Assembly (NCBI GenBank): GCA_013397695.1
Contig: VYZI01000405.1
Coordinates: forward strand, 524,237 to 588,236
Reading direction: 5' to 3'
From: Centropus unirufus
Lineage: Eukaryota > Chordata > Aves > Cuculiformes > Centropidae
Length of the DNA stretch: 64,000 bases
The position numbers were made by a program, and so were the translations under genes. Below, in pieces: positions 26,701 to 41,700 of this stretch. Each line of letters starts with the position of its first letter. Position 1 is the stretch's first letter. Under the pieces are notes generated by a model. That model was not told the DNA's origin. It saw only the letters and a list, made by a program, of their open reading frames with translations, and did no database searches.

Positions 26701-29700
26701 TGTTGTTTGGTGCCTCACAAGCTACTCCCTGCTACTCATCCTGTTGCCTTCAGAGCGCCCAGTGTACTAAAGGTCAGGCACTATAAACCATGACTATAAA
26801 CTACAAACCTGTTTGTGTCCACACTCTGAAGACCTCTCCCCCCCTTTGAAGTAGCTTTGGTGTTTCTCTGTTCTTTCAGGAAAGCCTGTTGTGCTCACCA
26901 AGCAAGCAAAAGGCGTTTCTTTCTGTATGGTGATTTTTTGATCACAGCTGCGATGCACCAAGAAGGGATAAGGTTTCTGACATGGCCAGAAACTGCAAAA
27001 TGCCAGGCATATCCCTGGCATTAGTATCTAGTTGTTGAGCTCTTTGACTATTTTCTCCCCATCCTGCAAAAGGAAAAACACTGAAAAAATTTGGAGGACA
27101 AACTGAAAATACTCCTTTCCTTTTAAATGCTTTAGAAGCTTGTCCTGCAGACTCAAAAACATGCTCAACCTCACCACCATTTTTACCCAGGAGAAGACAG
27201 GGAGAACAGAACAGGGGATGCAGATAGTTTAACTATACTCTGAGCTTATAAATACAAAGGTACTCATACATGTAGCCACAGCCCTTAGCTGTTCTATGCT
27301 GCCTGTCAAATCAGCCAGAAGATTGATTTGGCCAGGGATCTCCACTAAATAACTGGCAATTGGTACAGTGCTATACCATAACCTCCCCACCCTTAACTGA
27401 AAGACTGAAAGCGAGTTATTAAAATGTTCAAAGGAGACAAGTCGGAGGGGTCATTGCTCTGCCGAACTGTAAAATGCCTCTGGAAGTGCTAGAGCTGACA
27501 CAGCAGTTCAGGAGTGCCCACGCTGCCCTTTGCAAACAGCTCCTGGCTTGCTCTGTCACGCCAGTCCAGGAGATTAAACAGCTTTCAAGCTCAGAGCTGC
27601 TCTGTGCCCATTTAGCTCAGTGCCCAGGCAGGGCAAGCTTAAGTCTGCCTGGAAGAGAAGACACACACTGAAAACGGCAGTTCTCTCTGGGATCCAGAAG
27701 ATCCCTTGTTTGTGAAGCTCACAGATTATTCCAAAGATAAGGCGGCCACTGCCAGCAAACTTATATATCCATTTCATGGAGCACTGCACCTGTCCACGGC
27801 TCAGAAATGGTTTGAAAACTGAGGATTCAGAGCAGGCTTTAGCTACTATAATTTACGACAAGGCATATATTTGGTCCCACCAATCCAGGTCCAGAAAATG
27901 AAGAAGAGAAGCCCAAATCCAAATCCACAGTAGGCACCCCGCCAGCACACAACACTCTTCCTACTCACACTGAATATTAATATGACAAGAGGAGGGACCT
28001 TTTCATAGAATGGCCTGATTTGGAAGAGACCCACACGAATCAACAAGTCCGACTCCTATGCCTGAATGGGACAACCCCCAACATCACATCATGTGTTTGA
28101 GGATATTTTCCAAATGCTTCTTGAATATTGTCAGGCTTGACAGCGTTACTGCTTCCCCTGGGAGCTGTTCCTGTGCTCCACTGACCTCTGCGTGAAAAAC
28201 CTTTTCCTAATATCCAACCTAAACCTCCTCTGGCACATCTTGCTGCCATTGCTCCTGGTCCTATCATGGGTTGCCAGGAAAAAGAGACCAGCGCCTGCTC
28301 CTTTCCCTCCCCTCGTGAGGAAGCAGCGAACTACAAGTTCCCCTCTCAGTATCCTCCAAGCTGAATAAACCAAGTGACTTAGTCACTCCTCATACAACCT
28401 CCCCAATAAACCCCTCACCAACTCTGTGGTTCCTCTGAACACTCTTTATATGATTTTTTATACCATGGGGCCGAAAACTGCACACAATATTTGAGGTGGG
28501 GATGCACCAGGGCAGAGCGGAGCATCACAATCACCTCCCTGGAGCAGCTGGCAATGCCATGCATATTTCCATAATGCATAACAAACATAGACTATGTAAC
28601 AGATAATTGATTATTACTGGTTCAACAAGGTCAGTCTTTAAGTAGAAGTCAGGAATTAAAATTAATAATATTGTGCCAGCTTGCATAAAGCATGGCAAAA
28701 TTGAAACAAATGTATCTCATCTTTGTCTTACACCAATTAAAAAGAGACTAAAGGAGAACTTACAGAAAAAAGCCAGCAGCAACATCTTAGCGGAAATTAA
28801 TTTAAGTTTATACAGAAATTTTAATCCTAGTTCTCCTTCAAAAATGTTCATTATTGATGACTTTGCTGTCAAGCCTTGAACCAATTTTACAATTTTCTAT
28901 AATGGCTCAGAAATGGGTTAAGAAAAGGCAAGAGACCCCCCCATCATCCAAAAAAGCCAAAACTGTTCTATATGACATACTAATACCACTGGGCTTGCTT
29001 GCCTACACTGTCCACTACCACTGACTAAAGTGCTTGGGAATGTAAATGATACAAAAGTTGTTTGTAATTATTAAACATAAATAAGTATGAAAATGCTATT
29101 TTTTGTCTGAAATTGCAATGTAAGCTAAATTGGACTTAAGAATGGGAGGAATGTCTCTTTAGATTCTGTTCCATCTTCCCAAAAACTGTGAAACAAATAA
29201 CTAAAATTAAAAATTCTTGCCTAAAGCTTGTAACTCAAGAAGGAATACAGTGACGAGAAAGGGTATAGCTGAAAAACCTTACTAATGTAATTACTTTTCA
29301 AACTTCTGACAATTATAAAAAGCAGACTTTAAAAAATTAAGTGCATTTCCAGAGTTTTCTGAGGCTATTTAAAAGAATGTAAAATTCTTGAATTTATAAA
29401 CAAGTTTCAGCATTATGTGCTTCAAAATTGCCCTGAAGTTCCTCTAGCAGGCATCAGTGGTTGGTATTACTCCTGAAAACAGTCTTTACTAACTTCACCT
29501 GATGAATTCAGCTGAGCTGGGCCTCTTCATCTGTTTAAGCAAAATTGCAGAGGAAGGCACATCTTGAAAATGTGTAAATAATTTTTAATTGCACAGTTTG
29601 GAGGTTTGTTCTGACTTCAAAGGCCCCAAGTTTCAAAATCCCTTGCAACAAAAATTTCAGACTTTGAAAAGACCTGTCTCTTACAACAAAAAAATAATGA

Positions 29701-32700
29701 AAGCAATCGTTTTGCACGTTCAACATTTTCCTGTTTGGTAAAAGAAAAAACATGAGAAGTAGCAAGGGCAGAAGCTTTGCATAAACTCAGTGAAGGAGTG
29801 AAATCATTCCCTTGCAGACACAGCACAACCAAATTAAAAGGTGCTGTTACAGGGAACAGTACGGACTCTCAGGGAACAGCACTGAAGCACTTGGTACCTA
29901 AAGGCAAAAAGGCTCCACATCTCTTATTCCTGCATATGATTATATTTCCTTCCCCAGCCTACACAATCTTTCAAAGTATGTTTTTTCTCTACTTTGTTTC
30001 ATGTCCTTAGTTGAGAGAGAAATCGAGGAAATAAACCATGATCCTCATGCAGAGAAAGCACAGGAGGTGTGCTCTGCATCCCTTCGATTACGCACTTTCA
30101 CACAGTGCATACATGGTGATTAAGCTCCATTTTACTGCTGCAAGGAGGCCCTTGGCAGCCACCTGTATCACTGGATCATTTCCAGCAAGATTTCCCAACA
30201 CACTTCTATGCTATCAGGAACTGTGCACGGGCATCAGAAGGATTTCTTGGTTTTCTTAAAGGAAACTGCACAAAAATACACTCTCCTTCTCTTGAAAAAT
30301 TCTCTGTATCTGTCGTGTCCAGGGACTCCTTCTGTGCAGTCTTTGTAGGGGAAGGATTCTTCATTTCATGCTGATATTTAGAGGTTTCATGGAAAGTCTA
30401 TCATGTTTCTAGCTCAGAATGCACAGCATGGGTCCACTTGGGAAACAATGAAATACTGACTCAACAAGTAACAGCACTGAAAGATTTTCTGTCAGCTGGT
30501 CGAGATCATTAGTCTCAGATGTCAGGGTAAGTCACAGAGCACCAAATATTAAGGACAACCTCTAGTTTATGAATAGGCAACAAATGGGAATAATACACAT
30601 ACAAACAAAGTAGTGAAAAATAAAACCAAAATACCAATGGGCATGCTTGCACGCAATAGCAACGGGTATGCAGGAGAAATAAAGAAATTAAATGTACAGA
30701 AAATATATACAGGAAATGGTTTCATGAAAGATACAAAGAAATACAAGATATTACACTAAGATAGGAGACACTAAGCGTTTATTACAAGACAGTAAGCATA
30801 ATTATCTTCTGCTCAGTACATCATCATGCTTAGGGAAAGTGAAACTATTTAAACAACAAACTCTGCAGCCGTAGGTATATCTGGCCCTAGCCCTCAGCAG
30901 TCTGATTTTTAGGTAGCCCAAGGACATGGACCTGTACATTTAAACTGCTATATCTGCCGTCTGTCAAGAAGATTGGGATGTCCACTTCCACCCCTGTAAG
31001 GGGAATTACATATTCGAATTCTTTCAGTAGGTTAAAAAAAAATTCAGACAAATTCATTGAAAAAGAGAACAAATAAGTTGCCACAAGCAAGCCTGTGCAA
31101 GGGAAAAGCAGCCCTTCACTGGTACTAAAATCAGCAATAGCTTCCTCTTGATGAGTAGGTGTATCTATCAGATTTGCCCAATAGTGTAAATAAAGGTAGC
31201 TAGTGTGAGGAAACATGACCCAAAATTCATCCTGCACAGATTTTCACTGCAATATAATGTCAGTCACACAAAGCATGCGATGTACTCAGAAATAATCACC
31301 TCTTCTTATTACACAATGTTAACTCCTTTGCTATATGCCACAAATTTCCCTCTAAAACACAAGCAAGTGTCCATTATTTCTGTTCTTCCTGAATCTTTCC
31401 TGGCATTCTTGAAAACTAACTGGAAACACGTAACACATTCCACACTTGGTATACCGTATCTAAAACAAGGGAAGTATTCATTCCCTGGGCTGAAAAGTGA
31501 TAACCCAGGAGGCAGGATGAAGTAGAAATGGTATGTTTACTCTCCTATCACATGCTACAAACTTATGCCACACATGAAGAACAAAGATAGCATTTATTCT
31601 AAAAAAATAGAGGAATAAAAGAAATTTGTGAATTAAGTTTTCGACCAATATAGGAATATACCATTGTAAAATCACACTGATGAGCTTTTGCTCCTCTTGG
31701 TGCAGAACTGCATAAATTGTTAGGATAGCTTTAATCCAGAGACTAAGGCTACTGTTTACTTTTTCCAATATGTAACTTTGTTCAAAGTAACACCATCAGA
31801 ATGTTTAAAAAAAGGGAGTGGAATTTTCTGGGCCATTTTCACCTTTTCTGATCTTGTTAGGATATGTAGCACTGTGGAAACACTTCAAATGAGTATTAGT
31901 TGCAAAGGAGATTTTAATGATGGTCCACGCCCTTGTATTTACTGTTCTCTTGAAAATTTCCTAAAAGTACCTGTCAAGACTTGAAATTATCAAGTGCTGT
32001 CAAAGTGTTTGCCTTATGACCACAGTATAAGTGCTCACCAGCCATCAATATCCAGTCTCAACTTAAACCTGTCTTCCAAAGCTTCCAGGTTTTCTGCTCA
32101 ACATGTTAAACCTTCGCAATTCCATGGATCAGACAAAAAACTATATGTATGTGTGTCATCAAACAGAAAGTACAACATTACTTCAATGTAATTCACTTTA
32201 AGTCAAACTTGGACTTGTTTATACATGAACAGGCATTCACTCTTCACACAAAACATTGAGAAAAGTTTTCCCAACCTTTCCCCAGCCTTCAAACAACTCT
32301 CCAATTTCAACAAACACACCATCAGAAATAGAATTCCCACAGATCATCACACCAAACCACTTGGGAGTAACAAGCGCAAAACTTGCCACTATATCTGCAG
32401 AAGCACAAGAAAAGCTGTCCAAAACAGAATCAAGACAACCACTCAGTGGTGCTACTTTTCCCAGAATATATCAAAAAGCCTCATGGAAAAATTATGACTA
32501 CTACATCAACCACTACACAGGTGAAAGAAGATACACAGATTACCAGTGAAGGAGAATATTGCCAGCAGGCTAATATTTCTTCGAAACTATAAACTTTCAA
32601 ATCTGATATTCCAAAGAGACAAAGAGGTATTCTCAAGAAATAATTCAGCGAACTAAACTTATAACTCACCCACATACCAAAAATCACCGATTGACTACAA

Positions 32701-35700
32701 CTATTTGTTTTATTACACTTTGTAATTTTCCTTATGCTCTCTTCCTCCCTCTGCCCTTCATGGTTCATAGCTGACAAATGTATTTCTCTTGTTTTCTAGT
32801 GATTGTCTTAAAACCTCCTCTCTTGCTACCAATCTGCTATCCTAGCTCCACTGGAACAACACGGTTTTCTCTCAAACTCCCTAATAGCCCAATTAAGTTA
32901 AACTCTGGCAAATGGGTTTGGAACCACATTATGTGGCTGCTTCTGTTGTCAAGTCACAAATTTACTTGTGCCTAATAGCCTTGTGAGTTTTACACCGTCC
33001 ACATTTTGCTTAATATTAGTTTTCCCTGTAGATTTAGCCTAGTGTAAAACCACTATGAAACACCATAAAAAAAGACATTGAAGAATTAGTCCACTCTAAT
33101 TTACAGAGCATGATATAAAATGATAAGAGGTCTGCTATAAAATTACTACTTCCGTATTGTTCTGCTGAAGTTCTCTACCTGTTCAGGAACATACTAAACT
33201 TGAGGACAACATAATTTTCTTGCAGTAACTATCAATAACATAAATTTCATTTTGATAGTTTCTTGCAGTAAATTTAAAAAAAAAATATAAAAATTAGACT
33301 TTGATAGACACACAAAATTTCCTACTTTAATACACTTGTGATTTTTTTTTTCTTTCAGGCTTAAACAAAAACTTACATCTTTTCCCAGGACTCTAAGTTC
33401 AAACTGTGTTTCCCTGAAGTGAACTTTTGTAATTCTAGGCCTGTAACATTGAAAAAAAAGACAAAAAGATACCTTAATTTTATGCATAATATAGTTATGT
33501 ATTTTTTTATGAATACTAAAATAAATTTAGAGGAAGAGTTCTTTCCATTTATGCACCAGATAGCAGAAAATTAGGAGTATTTAAACATTTCAGCATGAGT
33601 ATGATCAAGGTGAACTTTTTCTTTTTTAATTCATGTATTCCAGACAAAAATTAGGAATTCCAAATATACTTTATTCAGATAATTAACTTTTCAAATAGAT
33701 ATAATAGATCATACATTTATACACAACACCGTGACTGTTTTAGCACTAACTGAACATTAAAATTATACATACCAGAAATATTTTCCTACTTGTTTTTTAT
33801 TCCTGTAGACAACAACTCCTATTGGTGTTAATCCTAAAAAATATTCAGATTTGTTTTCACCCTAGAAAATAAAAATAGGCGTTATTCATACCGTTGCAAG
33901 TTTTGTACATGTAACTGTGAGGTCCAGTGAGGAAGCCAACCTGATGACTGACTTTCACATGCTGTTTCACTCTCTCAGATAGCAAAATAGTACTTGATGT
34001 ACTAACAAAAACTGACACAAAAAAATGTAGGCATTGAGGCAAAGAGAGAAGAAAGAATGGAAGACTGGGAGATTTCACATGCCACAGTAAAAAACAAAAA
34101 TAACTTTCTTTTTTTTTTAAGGAATTACTTTCAGCTATTTGGCAAATAGCCCAAACTCAGAAACTAAACTCTTTATTCAGACATGAAGGCAACAGACATC
34201 CTCACTTTCAGTTGAAGGTTAAATTGTGATTTTATTACTTATTCTACTGTAACATAACCTCACAGCTGCTTTCTCCTTCCTCAAAGAGCATTACCTGTGT
34301 ACTGCTACCAGGTGAAGCAGATCCTCTGAGAGACTCAGAGCCGGTTTTCTTTTGTTCAGAATGGGCAGCTACATGCAAGTAATAGCCCGATGCATCATCT
34401 CCTCCCAAGAAAACTGTTCCTGAGGTGAGCAACTTGAGGCCAACAAACTGCATCAGGACAGAACAGGGTGAATACCCTGGTTCCAAGTGGCAGAATGCCC
34501 CTACCTGCCCAGTAACCAAAGTCAGATGCACCCCACACTTGAAAGAGTGCAAATCATAGTGCATGAAGTTAAAAACCAAGTCAGCTACAACAGTTCTATT
34601 ATCTGCCTACTTCAGACAATAAGAAAGAGTCCTGGAAGCTCTAAGCAAGCAGAGCATCAACTCAGAAAAATATCAACTCTGAGACAGACTGAGTGTAGAA
34701 AATGTCCTTCTGTCTGACTACCAATGTGACAAAGCTCAAGCACACCTCCACAAGCTCTACCTGTGCTCCTCCGTGAACTAACTGCCAAAAGCAACTTTAC
34801 TTTTAATATGATAAGTGAGGAAAACTGCAAGTCTTCACGTGTGCAGCTTCAGTCCCAAGTGAAGGCTTCTGTTGCTGCTGCAATATAAACACTGAATTCA
34901 TAGGTTAGACTTGGGCATCTTACAACTCACTCCTCATTACCGAGGCAGGGATCTCATTGCACAGCAAAAGCAAGCTAAGAGAAAAAAAAAAATTCCAGGC
35001 TCTGCTAATGCAACAGGATTTTGTTGGATCATGTTGAATCTTGTTGCAGTAACTCCCCCAGCTTTCTATGGGTGGGAAGGGCACCAAGCACGGGATATGA
35101 ATACAATTAAGCCACAGGGTTCATTAAAAAATACTTCGTATTGCAGGCTACACAATTTTCAGCAGGAAATACATACTTAATCTTCTAGTAGTATCTTATA
35201 TCTTTATTTTCTTTCAAGTAATTTTACAAAATACTGACATCTAACTCACTGAACTATCTACATTATAACTCCTCATTTGAACTTCTGTCTTTCTTCTATT
35301 AAAAAAAAAAAAAACTTGCCACAAGCACAATTATTCAAACAAGACAGAATGATGTTTCCGCCAGGATCACAAAGCCTCCAGGTGATGGCTTGGACCCAGT
35401 CCCAACATACACACCGCTTTACAAAAGAAGTAGAGGGTTTTGTTAAAGCAGCACAGACAACTTGCAGTGATACAGCAGAAGAGAAGTTGGAAACATACTC
35501 TGCACCTTTAGCAAAACCTGCACAGTGAATATTTTAAAAAGCCGGACATGCTGCTGCTACTCCACTCTAGTTTATGCAATGTTATGAAAAAAGTTTCAGG
35601 ACAGAGTTGCTGTTACTTACACAAGGATAATCTGGAAATTCTGTTGTCAAAGACAAAGGTTATAAACCTCTCTCATCTCTCTTGACACTTGCATTGCTCA

Positions 35701-38700
35701 CTTTTTATTCATCTGAATTGTTTTTTTCCAGCGTATAACCGATTGCCTTTTACAGGTGTGATACAATCACAGCCTTTCATGTAAAAACCATTAGGCTTCT
35801 GTACGTATGAAAGAATGAGTCCCCTCAGTCCTTAAATAGGTAATTAAATAGGTACTTAATTTCTTAAGTACAGTATTTCTTTTCAGGTTATTCTGTGGCA
35901 AATAAACTATGCAAATACTCTCTCCCACATTAGCACAATAAATTTTTTTTCTTTGTTACCAAGTTTAAAATATTTAAACAATACTTACATAAACAGGATG
36001 GAGATCCACTCCATACATTTCCAAGGACTTGGCCACTCCTAAGTAGTTCGATTCTGCCTCAGCAGGAACTTGACCCCTGTAAACAAATTTTTGTGTAAGA
36101 ATTTTACACTTCCAGTCTACATACTAAAATATATCACATTAATAAACACAGTTTGCTGGACGGGTAAGCAACCCTTCCTGTCCTTTGTTTAGGCTGTTAT
36201 TAACCCTTCAGCGCTGTACTTCTGCTTGCTACAAGACTGAACAGTAGGCACAAACTTGTGCTGTATTTTCTGCTGCACGATCCTACCACAGATATNNNNN
36301 NNNNNNNNNNNNNNNNNNNNNNNNNNNNNNNNNNNNNNNNNNNNNNNNNNNNNNNNNNNNNNNNNNNNNNNNNNNNNNNNNNNNNNNNNNNNNNNNNNNN
36401 NNNNNNNNNNNNNNNNNNNNNNNNNNNNNNNNNNNNNNNNNNNNNNNNNNNNNNNNNNNNNNNNNAACAATGCATTTTTCCCATATAAGATTATTAATAA
36501 AGCAGGCACAGAATAATTAACTGGGGTGCTAATTCCCCACAGCAGTGTTGAAGCTAGAAAGAATTTCTGAAAATAGAGTTCATGACTTCAGATAAAATAT
36601 TCCTTTCTTCATGAAAACTTGCCTACAGAAAGTCACACCAACTGGAAATACCCAAGTCTGCTACTGTGAAAACAAAATCTCAAAATTTGGAGTCTGTCTC
36701 AAGAGATAACCAGTTTGAAGGATACAAACTGTCCTCCTGTCAATGAAAAACTACCATCAGCCGCATGCTGATTGTTTGGTAGGAAACAACAGGGAAAACA
36801 GGGAGCGGGGCACCTGGCTACTAGGCACAAACATAGATGACATCACTGATGAAGTATTTATTTTTAAAAAGAACAAAATTACTAAATACATTCAAAACCT
36901 TCAACAGACTTATTTTCAGAATTCAATTTGTTCTTTCATTAATTACAATTATAATTAGTTATTACTAATGTTGGAACAGGAGCAAGACACACTGTTGCAA
37001 ACGTGAAATAATTGAAACTGCATTTTCATCTTAACTCTTCTTTAATACTTCTGTGAAAACTACTGGACTGTTATAGGGAAAGTACAGCAAATCTTGTGAA
37101 AACATCAAGTGAAAAAGATGCACTTCATTCTTCACTCTGTGAACGTTTTGGAAGGGAAATACTTCACTGCATTTGCTACCTTCCAAATTCAAGGTGTGAA
37201 GCTGAGGTCAACATTTGACTCAAAATCTGGAAGTCCTGCAATATGTACATTCTTGCTTTTTGTCTCCCCATTCTCTCTAGCCTAGCAACTACTTTCCTGG
37301 TTTTCCCAACTTTGTGTAGTACCTGACAAAGTAAAAAGCACATCCAACATGAAAGCCTTGAAACAGCAGCACTAGCATGAATGCAATAGTATAAGTATTT
37401 AAAATGCCTGTTTTATATCTGGAAGATGGGATGCTTCAGCCTGTCTTAGCCATGTTGCAGCACATGCTATTTCAGGTGTTAACCCTTCTTTCCAAGGACT
37501 TGTGGGTAAGAGAAATTGTAAGAGAAATTCCGTTCTTCAAGAGCTGGATTTCCCAGTAGGAGCAGGATTTCCCTGAGAGTCATCTCTGTATTCAGAATAT
37601 GCAGAACACCGGATATTCAACACATCAGTACTGTCACATCTTTCGTGTTCTATCTATGTCTGCTATAAAACTTAATCCATGGACTGATTTTTTTAAAAAA
37701 AATTCGGTAGCTCTCAGAAATGTAAGCAAAAGGTTCACTGGAGCAATGTTGCCTTACTGAATTCCCAGGCAAGCTACACGTAGTCCTGAAAAAATTGGAT
37801 GAAAAAAGTGGATTACGCAATTGCTGAATGAGTGCTAGAACCAAACTCCAATATAAATATTGCTGGTTAGTGCTTTCTTACTGATCATACTGAGAAAAAT
37901 GTTGATGTGCTTATTCCACTGGTCTCATCTGTCTCTTAAAGTACAAAAAGGGTCAAATATCAAATAAATGTGTGTGCATGCATATATATTTTTACAATAA
38001 TATATAATTTTTAAGAAAGTTAATTTGCAAAAATATTAAATGCAATAAAGATATAAGCTGGAGATTCTGAAGGAAGCAGACCGAAGCAGGTGAAAGAAGT
38101 CCTCTCAAATGCAGATGGAAAAGACAGAACGTGGAGAGAAGAGGGGAATGTCAGGGACTGAAACAATTCCCATCATTACAAAGACTGTTTCCGTTTTACC
38201 ATGTATGAAAATACAAAGGATCCTTAGCACCTTACAACCTGACAACACACCCCAAAAGTGAAATAGTTGCAGTTGGTAAATGACAGAGCAGGCAATGTAG
38301 CAGCCATGCAGCTGACATTGCACCACTCATTTAGACGGACAAAGAGCAGCTGAGTGCCACTGACATCCCTAGAAAGTATTGAGAGCTATTCCCAAAGCTA
38401 TTGGGGCGTTTTAGATTTCATTATGCCTCTGACGGCATGCGCTACTGATTTAAAATATGCCAACAGATGATTTGCTGTGTATCAGTCCCAGAGTTGCTGC
38501 AGTCCAGAACAGGCAATATCAGAGGGGTAAAACAAGGTCTTCCATTTGCACTCAGGGATCATATCCCTCCTCCAGTACCGTAAGCGCCTGCTTTCTCACA
38601 TTGAAGTCCTCATGCCACTGCTTGCTCTTCCAGATGCGCGTGACAATGAAAGGTCTCCTCACACCCTGCTATGTGACGTTGGGATTGTCATGCTTGTTTA

Positions 38701-41700
38701 TGGGACAAGAATTGCAGTAAGCAGGCTGCAGAGACTCAATGCAGTCAGAAACGTTCACCCCCAACTCTTGACTTCCTTCATCTTACTTGATTTAGCAACT
38801 TGCTCTTAAAACGACATCCTGAATGAATCCCTGAATAGCTTGTGTGCTGTGTAAAAAACAGCTAAGAGATAACCTGCAACAAAAGCAGTTAATCTGGACA
38901 AAACCAATAGACAGAAGGTATGCCGCACCTATCTTGCAAAAACCCCACAATTCCATGCTAGGTTCCAGAAAGTTTAAAGTTCTTCTAAATCATATCACAG
39001 ATCAGTCCTAAAATCAGTCTGGTAGGTGAGATAATTTGGGATATGCCCTCAGCCATCCTAGTTTCTAACTTCTTAACTAAAGAGACCACCGTCATCTGTG
39101 CAGAATTCCAAGCTGTTCATGGTGATGGTGACGGTTAGGCTGAACTAGCAATAGGTACACCTTGGTTTCAGTCTCTTTTCTGACACTGTCAAATCCCTGA
39201 CACCTAATTGCAGTCAAGAAGCAAACGACCATCAGAGGTGCAGGTCAGTATGCATGTAAAAACACTCGAGACAGTGTTAAAGAGAGTTATTACTCCTCTT
39301 TGCAACCACTGTCCCCTCCATCTGAATTTCATTTTCAAGGTTATAAACTTTCTGATCAAAATGGGTCTTAACCTGATCTACGACACTAACAACAACAGAA
39401 ACTTGAGAGAGAAACGCAGGTTCCTTAGTATCAGTGGCCTAGTGCATAGCAATTCGTCTCAAGTTACATTTCTCAAACACAACCTCTGTAATGTTCAACC
39501 AAGCAAAATTTCAATGTCCGCGATTCCAGTCTCTGGAGCAGAAAAAAACACTATGTTTCTACTTCATTAAAGGACCTACAGTAAGGTTCTCCATAAGGCA
39601 TTATTTTCTTTAGAGCAGTCAGACAACCAGGCAAATAATTTTTTTTCAACAGACTCTCTTCCCTTAAAAGAGAAAGCTCAGGTCAATGTGGCAAGTAGCA
39701 CAGACTCCAATTACAGACCTTTTCAAAGACAAAAGCCGTGTCTCTGAGTTAATACTTATTCTCATTAGAGAAGGCACAAATAACACTAGCATGCAAAACT
39801 ACAGGCAAGAAATTACTTAACCTCTACCCAGACCGTGGTTTCATTATAGCAAGAGAATCCAGAAATCCACATCTAAACACCAGACTAGCTCTGATTATCT
39901 CTGCATTACTTTGACAAAATATTGATGAACACATTCATAAAGTGTTTCTAACAGCTCTCACCCCAAAAAATGGTTATACCACAATTGCACCTAAGCTGAA
40001 TTTATTAGATCAAGCTTCTTTACACTTACCAGGGACATGAACTTGGAGATAAGCAAGTAGATGTTTATTTTAACATCATGTGCAGTTGTACTTTTGCCAT
40101 ACATTTTATCTTCCAAACCAATTTCACATTTTTCATTTTTGAAGGCATTATGATGTAAAACTTAGAACAGAAGATTGGAAAGCCAAATTTCTGTGACTTC
40201 TAGTGCTCACACACAGTTGACTGGGGGTCTGGCCTCTGTTACTTGCATATCAAAAGTACTCCATCCTAAAACTAATCTCACTGAAAGCATTTCATACATA
40301 GAAGGCCCTTTTTAAATTAAGCAAGTTGTACAAAAAGTAGCTCTGGATTGCTGAGAATTTTTTTTGATCAGAGAAAGTGAAGAGTTACACCTCCTCTTTA
40401 AGACTACTTACACTGCTGCTGCAGATGTTCCTAGTATTTAAGCTATATTCACATAGCACCACTTTTTGGCTCTGCCTTCTTGACTGAAAATGATGGTCTT
40501 TGCTCTAACTTCCCAGTGAGATTACCATGGTTTATCTAAGTTGCTGCTATTGTTCCTCTCTCAAGCACTGATAGAACTGATGGGACCAGAGGTTACTCAT
40601 TCCATCGTGCTTTGCTTATCTGTTGGGCACTCCAGGTGATCTCCAGGTTGTCTTTATGGTAGCTTTGCTTTCCACTCCATAGAGAAGTAATTGAGGGAAG
40701 GCATCGTATGTACAAATTCCAGTCTGACAAGAAATCAGCTGACTCCCAAAGTAGCATCTTGGGATGCACCATCAGGCAGAGATTATCCAGAATGTCAATG
40801 ATAGTGAAACTCACATGTTCTGTGTCTGAGGTGATTATTATTATTCCAATAACCGGAAGATGGAGAATTAAATTTTTGCCATCTTTATTACAAAATGGGC
40901 TTTTCAAAGGGTAAGTTGGAAATTTACGAATCTCCCAGATCTATTAACATACATGTTTCAGATCTCTGCAGTTCTGGCTTTTTTTTCCTGTTTCATTGCA
41001 TCTAATATTCTCATTCTGCTATCTCTTCAACAGTTTCCCCTGCCAGGGATCAAAACTTTAGTTTAATATTGCCTTTTCAGCTTCTTCTCATACCTAGGAA
41101 ATGTTATCAAATACAGTTTCAATGCCTGTGAACTTGCAGTGCCTTGTTCAGTTTAAACCAAAATTACCTCAAGGCCCACCAGATGCCCTTTGTTCCCATT
41201 GCTTCAAGGTCACATGCAAAATTCTGGAATGTGTTTGGGTTTTGTCCAGAAACCAGCACTTTGAATGGTCTGTTATTCAGTGCTGACTGATGACTCTTCT
41301 TCTAGGTGCTGCATTTTTCTTATAAATCATGTTCATCCTTACAGTGGAATCCATTATATTGACAAATGCCCATTTCTTTTGTGTAAGATACTTTTGTTAA
41401 TAAAATATAAGGACTTCATGCTTATAAAACCAAACTGCCTCTTTAATTCATGCAGATGCTGCAACTGAGATTACCACTTAAGCCATGGGCATACAAACTG
41501 CTTTCCTGGTAGCTCCTGCAATGTGAGCTGCTCCCACAAAGATTCATGCAGGTTGCTACAAGCACTCCTTCATTACCCCAGTTAAGGATCTGGCAAGAAA
41601 ATAGAGGCTTCTTTGTATCAAGTGATGTACATTATTAGATTAAAAGTGGGTTTGTCCTAACAGTTAATTTGAATGCACAAGGCAGTACAAAGAAAAGAAA

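Larger units (their letters stand above)
23150..33376 (-). other. EPB41L4A intron, 10.2 kb
   Basis: It contains a minus-strand CR1 fragment at 28003-28560, an (AC)8 microsatellite at 24511-24526, a 22-base perfect AT palindrome at 23337-23358, and a G-poor plus-strand stretch around 32225-32592 where all three forward frames are open over part of its length. The latter lacks any recognisable domain. Nothing else can be named. Confidence 0.75.

Noticed and set aside
28040..28373. Two 75-codon minus-strand ORFs
   Set aside because: Both are pieces of a decayed CR1 element, not independent genes.
36189..36516. Several ORFs of 76-106 codons
   Set aside because: They read through a run of N and have no meaning.
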